This document shows positions 11,442-22,555 of a stretch of DNA of 46,478 bases, piece by piece. The position numbers and the translations under genes were made by a program. How positions within the stretch are numbered: the stretch's first letter is position 1; every line of letters starts with the position of its first letter. Source of the DNA: Priapulus caudatus. Its lineage: Eukaryota > Priapulida > Priapulimorpha > Priapulimorphida > Priapulidae. The notes under the pieces are model-generated. The model worked only from the letters and a program-made list of their open reading frames with translations. It did no database searches and was not told where the DNA came from. The DNA lies in NCBI RefSeq assembly GCF_000485595.1, contig NW_014577115.1, positions 457,568 to 504,045 on the forward strand, given 5' to 3'.

Positions 11442-12676
11442 CTGCTGGTGATTATTAAAAGCATACTGCTTTTTAAGTAAAGAATGTGAAGTAATTGGAT
11501 AGTGAGAGACGTGAGAAAAACGAATCATATATTCACAAGCATAAATGTTAAGGGGTTTCGGTTACAAACACTGTAGGCGTACGTTTGTTTCTGTAGAGTG
11601 GCCCTGTCAGTTATTGATGCTATGTATAGTGCAGGCTGGTCACACTGCTGGGGAGCTTATACCGTTCTCGCTTGCGTAAAACTGGTAGTGTGTCGTTTGA
11701 GATGTAAGTAGTGTTGTAAACTTGTAGCTGCGATAAAATGGAATTCCGCTCTCACTCAATATGCGCTGGTCATTGGCAACCGTGTTTGTTTTGCTGACAG
11801 TTTTGGTGTAGCGGTTTGCCTGTGGGCAGTCACCTACGTGGTAGTTCATGTAGCAGTTGGCATACAGGCAGTCGCATACAGGGTAGTCGGTGTAGCAGTT
11901 GCATGAATTTGATGCTTAATTGGAGTCGACTACTAGGTTTGTAAACATTAACATCATAAGTGACTAATTCTAACAAGCTGGGAATGGGGTTGCACATTTA
12001 CATGATATTATTGCACCTAGGTAGAGAACGTTGTAGTGCATGTAACAGCTGATATCAAGCTATTTTTCCAATGTAAAGTATCCTCTGTAATATTTATTAA
12101 TTAAAGTGTTTTCACAATATGTAAAAATATATTTTGTGTTTTAATAAGAAATAATGATATAACATTCCACAATCAATTATGATAATCGATGCATGTCCAT
12201 ACTGTTGTAGCCCTGCTATCTGATCGTGACTCTAACTCGTCGGTCAGTGATCGTAGACAGTGACGGTCGAAGACGTCTTGTAGAATACAGACAGGTTTTA
12301 TTCAACACATATGTTGCGACATACACTTGCACGTCTGTACGCGCTCGCCACACCCAGACCTTCCTCTCTCGATCCTTCTCTCCCCTTTTATACGTATCTA
12401 CTTATGCCATGCTGTCACAGCTTAGTGGAAACAATACTAGCCAGGCCAGCGTGCTTTATTGCTCTGTATAATTCCGCCGTCCGGGTGACCGGTGTCGGCC
12501 ATGTGCCGAAGAGTCATAGCTGTTGCACCCCTGTACTGCGTTGCATCATCTCTGCTATGGCGCAGTAACCTATTTCGCATTGCCACATTTCACCCCGCCA
12601 TATTCAAATCAATTAAATTACCAGTTCTTTCTCTTGTTGATGTTGTTTAAGGTGATAAAGGATTATTTTTATTGTG

Positions 12677-13526
12677 CAGGGTGCTACACATTTTTTTTTC
12701 AACTTCCCCTGTCGGGCAAGTGGGTTATGAAAATGGTTGCCCGGAGGGAAAAATCACTTGCCCGAAAAACAAACAAGAGGTTTTTTTTCTAATATGAATT
12801 TAAATGGTAAATAACGTAAATGAGGGTCCAACTAGTCAAAATCCAGCATTTCACTTAACGGACCGGTAGAAAGTTGAACAGCTGATCCGGAGTTTGTATA
12901 CAAAATATATTCATGTTGGGACACAGCACGCAGTTTGTTTAAAATTTTCCAAGTGTCAGTTTATTATCAAAAACCCACCACACACAATAAATTAATAAAA
13001 CATGTTCAAGTTTATTTGGGGCTGGATTCGTAACCGCGAGAGAACCATAGCGGTGCATGCATGCAGATATAATAGGCTGACAGCACAGTATACAGTGTAT
13101 CTGTTTTTGTGTACTTCAGCAAAGAAAATCTTCGTTAACAGGTTGCAGTAGAGGGGCAAAGATTTGAGGTTTGAGATTTACGCTGATCACGTAATGACCA
13201 TGCCTGGCCTGGGGCCCGGGTTTACATGTTGCTGTGTGCATGTTGTGTATATCACGTAATGACCATGCCTGGCCTGGGGGCCGGGTTAACATGTTGCTGT
13301 GGCAGCATGTTGTCTATATCACTGTATCCACCGATTGTTTCATTCGCATTGTTTTTTTCATTCAAATCTTGTCGCAGCAAGGCAGCGCGATGTTGTGTCT
13401 GTGCAAAACAATGCAAGGGACGGGTGGAAACAGAAAAATATCATTATGTCTAGCATTCAATAAAAAAACTTGCTTGCCCGGGGGCGAATTTTGGTTGCCC
13501 CGGGCAAGCGGGTTTGTCGCACCCTG
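12677..13526. mobile_element. Non-autonomous hAT-like element, 5-bp TSD TTGTG
   Basis: Left end CAGGGTGCTACA (12677) and right end TGTCGCACCCTG (to 13526) are imperfect inverted repeats. They are flanked by the direct repeat TTGTG at 12672-12676 and 13527-13531. Inside both ends are repeated GGGCAAG/CTTGCCC words that can pair as subterminal hairpins. A 65-bp internal tandem duplication (copies starting about 13188 and 13253, beginning ATCACGTAATGACCATGCC) lies in its right half. No transposase frame. Terminal motif and TSD size match the 479-bp element in UBE2Q intron 10, but the internal sequence does not. Confidence 0.8.
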
Positions 13527-14010
13527 TTGTGTATCCAATAATAACCAGAAAAGCATTAACAAGCTAAACATCAGCAATTAGTATTTCATATCAGTTTATT
13601 TTATAATAACAATTTTTAACACGCAGAACTCTCATCTGAATTTCATTGCCAAAAAATGGTTTTACTACAAGCTTCTTGATAAGCTGAGTGGATAATGTTT
13701 CCTATGAGCAAACAAGAAAATCGGTCAAGCTAGTGACAGAAAGTCCAGTACAGAATATGTCACCGATCAATCTTGGTTATGTACTCTGTGCACAACCCAA
13801 ATTTCTATTTGTTCCTACTATTTATAATCAACCTCATAAATAAACAAACATTTCAAAAATGACGAGACCTGTCCTCATATAATTATTAATAAAGTTGGAC
13901 TGATTTCATTTCAAAAACCAAATCTATTTACATTTACTAACAAACGAAGCAACACAAGAGCTGTCAACATGTAGTACATTTCAACAGCCTGGATCAGAAT
14001 GGAACTTCCT

Positions 14011-15338
14011 TCAGTTTGGATCCCCTCTCTGGAAAGATGTCAAAACATTACAATTTATGCCAGACATTCTTATTACATTCATCTATATAAGAGACATTTT
14101 GAGGTAGTTTTTCTCATGTAGACCAATTAAATGCAAAAGAGATTTTGGTCTGCATTAAAAAATTATAATTTTTCAGTATGAATTACATTTTATATTATAT
14201 TATTAGGAGTGAATAGAGAAAAACCAATTTCGTTATATAGTTAATGCATTTGTTTTCATTCCCTCCCGATATTATTATATGTTTGATAGTAAAGTGATAG
14301 CGCAAGTTTGTTGATTGTTCGACTATAGTAACAGTATTATATGTTTGATAGTAAAGTGATAGCAAGTTTGTTGATTGTTCGACTATAGTAACAGTATTAT
14401 ATGTTTGATAGTAAAGTGATAGCAAGTTTGTTGATTGTTCGACTATAGTAACAGTATTATATGTTTGATAGTAAAGTGATAGCAAGTTTGTTGATTGTTC
14501 GACTATAGTAACAGTATTATAGTTTGTTCTTAGTAGGCTTTTTGTAATCCTAATCTTCAGCATCCTTAAGGAATCTTTTAAAGCAGACCATTTATATTAA
14601 TAATAAAACCATGATCTAAATCCTTACCCCATTGATATATTCAAGTTCCTCTTCACTGATTGGTTTCCTTTGAAAACGTACAGGAAGATCTACAAATGGA
14701 ATCCCAGAGCCACGCATTGTGTTACCGATCGCTGGTCCAACTGGATCCAGTGTGGATGGTGTTGTGACAGCTGCCTGTAGTGGTGCAGCCAAGGCAGATG
14801 CTTGCTGTGGTGCTGGTGTATCGGATGCACCTGAAATCATCCCTGCAATCATCACGGAGTACTATTAAAGTATTAACCCTAGATCACCTGAAAAAGTTTG
14901 GAATCATAGATGCTGAAAAGTGAGGCCAGGACAAATCTAAGATTTACACAGCCAATGATGCCATTATTTTGTCAGATACGAGTACACAAAAAATTTCTCG
15001 TTCACTTACTCGCACGCACGCACGCACACACACAAATGCACAACTGCACACACACAAAAATGCACAACCGCACACACACACCTGCACACACAAATGCACA
15101 ACTGCACACACACACACACAAATGCACAACCGCACACACACATTGCCTTGTTCTTTGAAAAAAAAAAACTAGAATAAAATTGATCTAGTCATTACTAATT
15201 ACATACTGTGTAAAGACAGTCACATAGTAAACACTAACAGGTGTGATTATATACCACTACTCACGTACGATTTAAGCCATGAGATTTCTTCCCAACACCA
15301 TATCTAAACTTGATCAATGGAATATGTTGCCGAATAAC
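14011..15338 (-). CDS. MRPS36: KGD4/MRPS36-like mitochondrial protein, three exons seen, first exon not found
   Basis: Minus-strand exons are 15338-15269, 14842 (or 14830)-14628 and 14028-14011. The first reads VIRQHIPLIKFRYGVGKKS, matching the family's N-terminal VVKPHTPLIRFP block. The second ends VRFQRKPISEEELEYING and the last adds RGDPN and a stop, matching the conserved YRRKLVSQEEMEFIQRGG C terminus. A low-complexity Ala/Pro/Thr linker joins the two conserved ends. In animals this small protein recruits the E3 subunit to the 2-oxoglutarate dehydrogenase complex; it was formerly listed as a 28S mitoribosomal protein. The join of exon 15338-15269 requires the GTACGT donor at 15268; the GTGAGT four bases downstream gives the wrong phase. 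The last intron contains a 60-bp tandem array. An upstream exon with the start codon must exist and was not identified. It converges on UBE2Q. Confidence 0.8.
14273..14520. repeat. 60-bp tandem repeat, four copies
   Basis: Copies begin TATTATATGTTTGATAGT at 14273, 14335, 14395 and 14455; the first is 62 bp because of an extra GC. Because 60 is a multiple of three, the minus strand stays open through the array as a 20-residue repeat. It lies inside the last intron of the MRPS36-like gene and is not judged coding. Confidence 0.95.
15008..15145. repeat. CA-rich minisatellite
   Basis: Degenerate units built from ACAAATGCACAACTGCACAC, with CGCACG start, in the MRPS36-like intron. Confidence 0.9.
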
Positions 15339-15905
15339 CTAGAACAAGAAGAAATACACCTTATGTATACTAATTAGTTGATTTTTGGAGTAACTCGGAC
15401 CCCTCCTGATGTTAAACTAATCACAAACTAGCTAACGCTCTCTTTCTAACAATATTACAATAGGACAAGCCACCCATTTGAGGAACGTTTGCATTTGTTT
15501 GGGCAAGTCAAGTTTAAGTGAGAGCAATCGGAGGCAAGCATCCCAAACAAACAGGCCAAATCTCAGTTTAATATGACGCAACATATTTATAGAATTTAAT
15601 CAACTTATTAGCAATTCATGCTGCTACGACGTGATTATCGATGGGTGATCGGTGGTTTATTGATACTGAAACGTGCCTAACCTCTCTACATAAGTTGTCG
15701 GAAAATTACCAATTGACCAATCATATTTTGTCAACCGTAACAGTAAGCTTAAATATCTATGAGCAGAAACTCGCAAACAATAATTATATAAAATTAAAAA
15801 CCCTAATATACTAATTACTAATACTAGTAACTAATACTATGTTGTTGACTAGTGTAGTAGTGACTAGTGTAGTAGTGACTACTGACTTAGTGACTAGTGT
15901 AGTGC

Positions 15906-15936
15906 AAGGAGCTAAATATAACAAGGAGAGGAAGCG
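15906..15936. repeat. Left arm of a perfect 31-bp inverted repeat
   Basis: Begins AAGGAGCTAAATATAAC and ends GAGGAAGCG. Its exact reverse complement is at 18006-18036, about 2.07 kb away. Similarity stops abruptly on both sides of both arms, and I find no target duplication. Confidence 0.95.
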
Positions 15937-16127
15937 GAGAGGCTGTGTGCTTTTCGCCTCAAGGACGCCATCTATGGACCATAATCAGCTGAAACGGCTG
16001 TGCAGACGCGGGAATTAGTATACTTTCCCACGGACGTAGATTGCGTGTGATCGGCTCTGATTGGCTAATTTTGTTTCTTATTTATTTTTATTATTTTTGG
16101 CTAATCTTCGTTTTAATTTTGTTTTAA

Positions 16128-16172
16128 TTAGGGTTAGGGTTAGGTGTTAGGATTTAGGGTTGGTTAGGGTTA
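16128..16172. repeat. Interstitial telomere-like TTAGGG tract
   Basis: Two exact tandem TTAGGG units followed by degenerate ones (TTAGGT, TTAGGA, TTAGGGTTGG). TTAGGG is the ancestral animal telomere repeat. The tract is short and may reflect repair insertion or chance. Confidence 0.7.
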
Positions 16173-17628
16173 TGAAAATGTGGACATCATAAGACGTGAT
16201 TCACGGGTGCCCCTCAAATCTATGCCCGTGGTAGCCGACCATTGCTGTGCGACGGGATTGTCTATACAGCCTGACACCTTCCATACAAAAACCTATCACC
16301 TCTTCGCAGATCTAGATGATTAACTCTGTATATTCAGATTCAAAACTATTCTATTACCACCTTTTGACTTGGCCTTGGTTTGAAATTGAACCGTTAACTC
16401 ACAGTTTGTCCTGCTGTCTAAACTAGGAATGTATTCTCTTAATTCACAGATATAATCTGGCTAAATTCTCACAGCAATATCAAACTTTCCAATCAGGCCA
16501 AACCAAAAAAAAAATACTTTGGTCTTCGGGTCAACATGGATTGTGAAAATTAGAGTAAGCCTAACATTTTTTTTTTTTTTTTTTTTCTGCAAAAACATGG
16601 GTAGGCAGGAATAAAATAAATTTTTTTTTTCACAAGTTAAATATTTAGGGTTACAGCTTAAAATGCAGGAGCCACAAGGTTGCAAATGACTTGCAGTTGC
16701 ATGTTACCATTTCTGCAAGTCATGACATTGTTTCTTCCAAAATTGTGAACACCAGTTCGTTGTTACTGTTGCGTTGTACGGGTATTTTGTGTCGTGTACC
16801 TGATAGTAGTGTTAAGGAATCGCTTCCAAAAAACGGAGCTCGTTAATCGTCCCTTGGAACAACGCGAGTAACCGAAGTGTAAACGGACTCTGCGCGCGTT
16901 ATAAGCACGATAGCATGCGTTTTACTATATTAGTACGCGATCGATCGCAATACATCAAGCCGCCGCTGCGCCATCACGACCTTCAGGCTCTGTTTATGAA
17001 CGTAGCGGGCCCAGGCTCTATGACGGACTCGTTTTCACGTTGTAGGACTTCTAGGAAACGTAGGTAGGGAACTGTTTCACTTCGCAGCCAACAGAAGTCT
17101 CTGTTATTAAATATTTTGGGCGAACTCTCCTTAGGTAAATAAAATGACAGAGTCGGATATTTGAATCATTGTATGATCGGCCAGGCAAGTATCTCTTTGA
17201 ATTTATATTCTTTTCTTGAAACCTCTAAAAGTTGACGCAGTCGCAACATTTTATTCACTCCGAAATTGTGAAGTTCGGGGGGTTGACCCGAACCAAAAGG
17301 GGGGTTTTTTCTTTTAATTTTTTTTTAGGTTGGGCCTCAGCTTTACCCGCCATGTTTAGCGAGGCACCGGAAAACCGCGGAAAACGGAAACAAAAGCACT
17401 TGCTAGAAAATACTTACGAAAATAAGTACGATGGCTCTCACGGCAATTACACACCAAAGCAACGTGAAAACCGATTGTTTCACCAAATGTCTGGGCCATT
17501 TGTAAAACCGGCTAGATGCACATGTTCTCGGATGTTGGGTGGTTTACATGGAGGGACGCAGATCGGCTAATTTCGCTTGTTCGATCCCATTAACGGATTT
17601 TAGTCAGCAGTCGGGAATGATAGCAAAC

Positions 17629-17691
17629 ATGGCGGCGAATTCAATAATTCTTGTTTGCATTTGTCCTCAAAAAGTCGCTAATTGTAACCCC
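17629..17691 (+). CDS. Candidate first exon, possibly an upstream start for the convertase
   Basis: ATG sits in AAACATGGCGGC, very close to the TISU/YY1 start consensus. It opens 21 codons (MAANSIILVCICPQKVANCNP) ending at a strong GTAAGT donor in phase 0. A good acceptor (CACCTTTTCAG, ending 18790) precedes 24 bases that are open and in frame with the convertase ATG at 18815. Splicing the two would therefore give an N-terminally extended convertase. This is a structural argument only; there is no homology, and the exon could belong to a different transcript. Confidence 0.3.
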
Positions 17692-18814
17692 GTAAGTACC
17701 ACGCATGTCAGCGCACTTGATGGTTTTACAAAAGGTTGGACGTATACTGATTCATTTTGGTATATCACATGATGTAGTGTTTCCTCTTGGCGATACTCTG
17801 GCAAATAAGGCGCAACTACGTGTTTAGCTGCAGCCAAGGTTTTTGAAACGTATTCTAACCCTAGCAGCAAATACCGTTTCTGGAGGCTATGCCCGTGGGA
17901 AGTGACACCCTTGCAGACCCAAAACCCAGAAGACAATAGAAACACTAATCTGTTTCTAGCGCCAATATGGCCAAATATGCAAAGATTTTGGGCCAGATAT
18001 GGCGGCGCTTCCTCTCCTTGTTATATTTAGCTCCTTCAGTCCTTGGTGTAGTGAAATCTCCAAAATGTCAATCACTAAATGATGTAAATCAGTAAATGTT
18101 AACTTAGTTAGTTGTTGTCCTATGCAACATGAAATCACGCAATGAATTAACTTTGACAATATATTTATAAGAATACTTTAACAACCCTATATCATACTAG
18201 GCATTCTAATGATAATTACAACGTCGATTTTTATGTTTTGTAGGTTACCTGACTTATTTTGATGGGGGTAGCCATGTTTACACATACCTCTCAGAACAAC
18301 TGCCCTATGTCACAGAGCCCTTTGCACGCGCATAATACGCAGTAACCTTTATTATTACGGATGTACACTAAATAATGTTTTTTAATTATATGTAGAGATT
18401 GACAAAAGCAACAAATATTTTTTCTCAGAAATATGATAGATAAATATTTGTACGTGGACAGTACAGTTGCCGCTAGATGGCGTAAGCGGATAATGCGGAC
18501 ACAGATTTTAGATCCTGGTCATTCATCTGTGTATGTTTATATGTTCGTTCCTCTCATTTGGTTTTACGTGCATATCCGCCTTTACTGAGTACACCCACTC
18601 TAGGATACCTATATCGTGCTAGGCCAGTTAAATTACATTAGGTTTTCAAGTCGAGTTAACCCAGCCGCGAGTTGTAAACGTGGTTCAAATTATCAATAAC
18701 ATGACCAGCTGACTTGTAAGTTGTATGTTGTGTAAATTAGACGCGTCAGCGTAACCCCTCCCCCCCCCTACTCACTGGCCACCTTTTCAGGCTTTTGCAT
18801 TTTGGCACACAGAC
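17692..18814. other. Intergenic or 5' intron upstream of convertase
   Basis: Carries the right inverted-repeat arm (18006-18036), preceded by ATGGCGGCG (17999-18007). A minus-strand open frame of about 92 codons (17945-17667) matches nothing I recognise and is not called. Confidence 0.4.
18006..18036. repeat. Right arm of the 31-bp inverted repeat
   Basis: Exact reverse complement of 15906-15936; begins CGCTTCCTCTCCTTG. Confidence 0.95.
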
Positions 18815-21103
18815 ATGTTGTCGATGCACAGAATAACTGCCTCTCGAGTTCATAGTGGTGGTGATGAGAGCTGTAAAACTACTGCTAACAGACCGTCATT
18901 AATGACAAAGTCAACGACGTGGTGCTACACAGGTGCCACTGTTGGTAGCAAGAGCCTGAGCTTCTTCAAAATAGCAATAGCTGTGATATGCCTCAGTTGT
19001 GCCATATCCACCGTACATGCAAAAGGAGGAGAAGGCGACTCGCCGCATCATGACGGCGAGCTAACTTATCAGAATCAGTGGGCCGTAGAATTGCACGGCT
19101 GTGGCGAGGGTGGAGCAGGATCGTGTGATGCGGTCGCTAACGAAATCGCGCTCAAGCATGGCTTCGTCAATAGAGGACAGGTAAGTGGTGGTCAAGCACT
19201 GTTTGTGCACCGGATTTTATACTGTTTGGTTTTTAAATGTCCACAGTGTCTGTAATCTGATGTATGTGTGTGTGGTGTGACGGTATCTGTGATGCTTAAA
19301 CTGAATGTTAGGTATTCCCCCGCACCAGCAAGCTAAGTGGCATAGTTTAAAAGTAATGGGCAAATTAATATTTAGACATAATAGGGAATCCCCCGCACCA
19401 GCAAGCTAAGTGGCATAGTTTAAAAGTAATGGGCAAATTAATATTTAGACATAATAGGGATCATTCAATTCAATCCAGAATATTAAACATGGAGTATTCT
19501 TGATTGAAGTTAATTACATAATCTCACTTGATAAGCAATACATTTGTAGTCTAGTTACACTCATGACCTAAATAGTACGATCCAAGTGAGTGACCGATTG
19601 CCCTCTACACTGTTGTCGCCAATTATCTCTATCACTCGCTCCTGGCGGTCTCCCAGTTGATGTTCATGTCTGCCTGCTGCTGCTTCATCAATCTCAGCCA
19701 GGTAGTAATTGGTCGACCGACTGGCTGATCTAAGTACTGTAGGATAAAGCATAAGAAATTGGGAACAAATGCCTCCATGGGGAATGTTTTATGTTTGTTG
19801 GGGAACCACCTGAATGTGGAACCTTAGAAACCTGCTCAGTATTTTGCTCATCTCACCATGAAGAGTTAGTTGGCAGGCAACCTCTAACGCTGACACTTCT
19901 TTAACGTGAGGTAGGGACATACTGCATTAATTCAGTCACGACTCACATACTACGCTGCTCTGTTTTCTTATTTTTTGGATTATCAGTTCTGTTCAACTCT
20001 TGTCCTTAATTGCTTTTATAAGGTCTCTTGCTTAGAATTGTAGCGGAGTTATGCTTGACAGTTACAGCCATTATATAAAGGTTGAAAGAAATTCCACGAT
20101 ACAGAGTATAACTGTGTATGTATTGTTAACTGGTCAGTGAGAGTGGAACCAATGCCTGAATATTTACTCCACGCTTTGTGAACTATTCGCATGCATCTAA
20201 TGATAACTTGTCATAACAGGAATACATATGTATATATGCATTTTAGCAGGCTATTAGTATCACACGATATGGCTGTATATTCGTAGGGTACATTTTAGGC
20301 TACTCTTCGCTTTCATACTCTTTATCTTGATCTTCCCTTCCCATTACCAAAACCAAAATCATGGAACACACACAATCCATCACTCTTTGCATATATATAG
20401 TAACTCAATACTTACCAAACCACACTCTGCACACATAGCAGCTTTGTACAAAGATACAGGAAAACATGCAGGGCTAGTAATAGTATGCTGTGACCCATAA
20501 GCTGGACATGAAATGTACAGCTGTACCTAGGTCTAGCTACTCTGTTTGCATATATGTAGAAATTCAATAAATGGTTGGCAGCCTTACTCTAGGGGGTGGC
20601 ATACTTATGTTACAGGGCATCATACTTATGACCATATATCAGATACAATCCGAGACTGCCTACCAACCATTCAAAATGGTGTATTTCAAGATTTATTGTA
20701 TTCTATAATAACATTTTACTGTCTTTACTCTTATAGTTTGAGACATTCCTGGGATCTGTAGCTTTCTATATAAGTTGACAGACCATTATGTAGACTATAA
20801 CTTAATATAATTCTAGCTGGTTTACATGGACTAATTCATGTTAGTCAATGTTGCATGACTTGGTAATTTACCAGGTCTTGTATTTCAGCAAAATTCCTGA
20901 CTCAGCCAATGCCAACACTTACCTTGCCTAAAAACGTTCAAATTCAACCCCTGTACTATCACTAAATAGATTACTTCATAATCAATAATGTATTTCAGGT
21001 TGGAAGTTTGGAGAAGTTCTACCTGTTTGAACATGAGCATGTGCATAAGCGATCGTTGGAACATTCAGGTCACATGCACACCCACCTGGTAAAGGAGCCA
21101 CAG
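18815..21103 (+). CDS. Furin/PCSK-type proprotein convertase, signal and prodomain exons only
   Basis: Exons 18815-19180 (122 codons) and 20999-21103 (35 codons) join in phase 0. Residues about 50-69 (FFKIAIAVICLSCAISTVHA) are a hydrophobic signal or signal-anchor after an unusually long polar N-terminal extension. The prodomain follows: QNQWAVEL, then AVANEIALKHGFVNRGQVGSL, matching the WAVxxxGG...ANxxAxKHGFxNxGQI block of furin, PCSK5 and PCSK6. Next comes FYLFEHEHVHKRS, whose KR-S corresponds to the internal prodomain cleavage site, and the last exon ends KEPQ at a GTAAGT donor. The family cleaves precursor proteins after basic residues in the secretory pathway. The catalytic Asp/His/Ser subtilisin domain and P domain are absent from the rest of the window. 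An in-frame upstream extension from an acceptor at 18790 is possible. Confidence 0.85.
19319..19461. repeat. 73-bp tandem duplication
   Basis: Two nearly perfect copies starting CCCGCACCAGCAAGC (19319 and 19392) in the convertase intron. Confidence 0.95.
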
Positions 21104-21167
21104 GTAAGTGATTTATCCCTGACAGTATCAACATGCCGCTTCACTGAGGAGAAACAGCTAGATATAG

Positions 21168-21211
21168 ATCAGAAGTAGATAATAGGGAATTCTTTATTAT
21201 CTACTTCTGAT
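21168..21211. repeat. Short hairpin, 17-bp perfect arms (TCAGAAG type)
   Basis: ATCAGAAGTAGATAATA (21168-21184) and its complement (21195-21211) flank a 10-base loop. The four bases ATAG occur directly on both sides. Nearly the same arms recur at 39023-39083. Confidence 0.9.
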
Positions 21212-21821
21212 ATAGATCAAATAATTAAATCTGGATCACACGAGTCAATTTTTCACTGCCTTGCATCGTCTGTCTCTACTGCAATAAAGATAGATTTCAT
21301 TACCATATTGTCAGTTGATTTTTACTGAACCTATCTGCTAGGTCACCTTGAACCCACAAAACAACTTCTAAATACATGTGCCTTTATGTGGATTTTCCTT
21401 CTTTCTTGGACATAGCCTGACATACTGATTACGTCACCGTAAATAGTAAAAGTAAAAAAATCATGTCCACTTTTTCACAAAATGTAAGTAATTCTGTTCA
21501 CTTTTTATGGTTAAATTCCTGCATTATACTTCCTATTTTACTATATTGTTTGATCTAAACATACACCTGTGACTCACAGTGTGACTCATACATAGCCCAT
21601 AGCAAGAAATTAATGTCAGAATCATAATCTCAATTCGTCCAGGTTTTTTGGATTTTTAACTAGTTGAGAAACAATCTTATCAGGTAAGAATTTGAGGATA
21701 CATTTAGTCCCGTTAGTACTTACTTTTTAAATGTAAAAAATGGCAATTATTTTTTGCAAATATACACCATAAAAAATTCGTGACGTAGTCAATTTAACGT
21801 GAAGAACACTGACTAATTCTC

Positions 21822-21903
21822 CTGTGCCCAGCTGTGGACATTGTATACATGTGTCACCCCTACTGTGCCCAGCTGTGGACATTATATACATGTGTCACCC
21901 CTA
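21822..21903. repeat. 41-bp tandem duplication
   Basis: Two near-identical copies beginning CTGTGCCCAGCTGTGGACAT. Confidence 0.95.
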
Positions 21904-22230
21904 CTGTGTTCTTCTTACTTACTCCCAATAAGGGTCAGACTGCCTGCCTGGGTTACTGTTATATATAGCATCCCATTTCTCTTAGGTTCTAGTGTGCATG
22001 TCCTAAACCACTGCGGGGCTGCGCCTCTTTGTGGTTTCTACTTCCCTCTACTACACACTTGCATGGTATGGTACAGTAAAACTGTATCATCTATCCCGGA
22101 CCTATTGATTATGATCAATCCATATCAGGCACCAATATTGACCACTATGATGTCTTCTGAGCTAGGCCTAGGCTACTATATCACGGCAACTTTGATCTCA
22201 TCGTCCCTCCCCGCCACCATCTACCACTCT

Positions 22231-22545
22231 CACTCTCCCCATCTCTCACCCTTCTCTCACTGCCTCTCACTCTCCCCATCTCTCACCCTTCTCTCACTGC
22301 CTCTCACTCTCCCCATCCCTCACCCTTCTCTCACTGCCTCTCACTCTCCCCATCTCTCACCCTTCTCTCACTGCCTCTCACTCTCCCCATCCCTCACCCT
22401 TCTCTCACTGCCTCTCACTCTCCCCATCTCTCACCCTTCTCTCACTGCCTCTCACTCTCCCCATCCCTCACCCTTCTCTCACTGCCTCTCACTCTCCCCA
22501 TCTCTCACCCTTCTCTCACTGCCTCTCACTCTCCCCATCTCTCAC
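22231..22545. repeat. 37-bp minisatellite, 8.5 units, partly in a 74-bp higher-order pattern
   Basis: Unit CACTCTCCCCATCTCTCACC plus 17 bases, ending in TGCCTCT. A single T/C difference (CCATCTCT versus CCATCCCT) runs T,T,C,T,C,T,C,T,T, so units 2-8 alternate as a dimer. The array stops exactly at the single N (22546). Confidence 0.95.
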
Positions 22546-22546
22546 N
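22546..22546. other. Single ambiguous base at a sequence discontinuity
   Basis: The only isolated N in the window. The minisatellite ends on its left and an unrelated retrotransposon end begins on its right, which suggests an assembly join. Confidence 0.7.
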
Positions 22547-22555
22547 GCAGATCCC

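Larger units (their letters stand above)
9727..12676. other. Intergenic between UBE2Q and MRPS36-like gene, no gene seen
   Basis: Holds the presumed UBE2Q 3' UTR and simple repeats (GCGT at about 10108-10160, CT, TA). A degenerate GCAGTY-ACATA-type repeat lies around 11820-11905. I see no exon-like conserved open frame. Confidence 0.5.
15339..17628. promoter_or_regulatory. Intergenic region between divergent MRPS36-like and convertase genes
   Basis: Should contain both promoters and the missing MRPS36-like first exon. Visible items: TAGTGACTAGTG repeats (15840-15905), the left arm of a 31-bp inverted repeat, a TTAGGG tract, CpG-bearing sequence around 16800-17050, and a homopolymer T run (16566-16586). 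ATGGCG words resembling YY1 sites occur at 15965-15974 (minus) and 17346-17357 (minus), with further ones to the right at 17624-17637 and 17994-18007 (plus). No complete coding exon is certain here. Confidence 0.4.
21104..22230. other. Region where the next convertase exons are expected but not found
   Basis: After the donor at 21104 I find no exon encoding the subtilisin-like catalytic domain. The interval holds the 21168 hairpin, a 41-bp duplication and AT-rich sequence. Confidence 0.5.

Noticed and set aside
14195-14563. Minus-strand frame with a 20-residue repeat
   Set aside because: Produced by the 60-bp tandem array, inside a well-supported intron of the MRPS36-like gene.
17232-17570. 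Plus-strand 112-codon frame (MFSEAPENRGKRKQKHLLE) and the opposite-strand MAGKAEAQPKKK frame as MRPS36 exon 1
   Set aside because: Neither has a convincing donor with the right phase or any homology; both overlap homopolymer runs.
17667-17945. Minus-strand 92-codon frame
   Set aside because: No splice sites that connect it to a known gene and no recognisable family.
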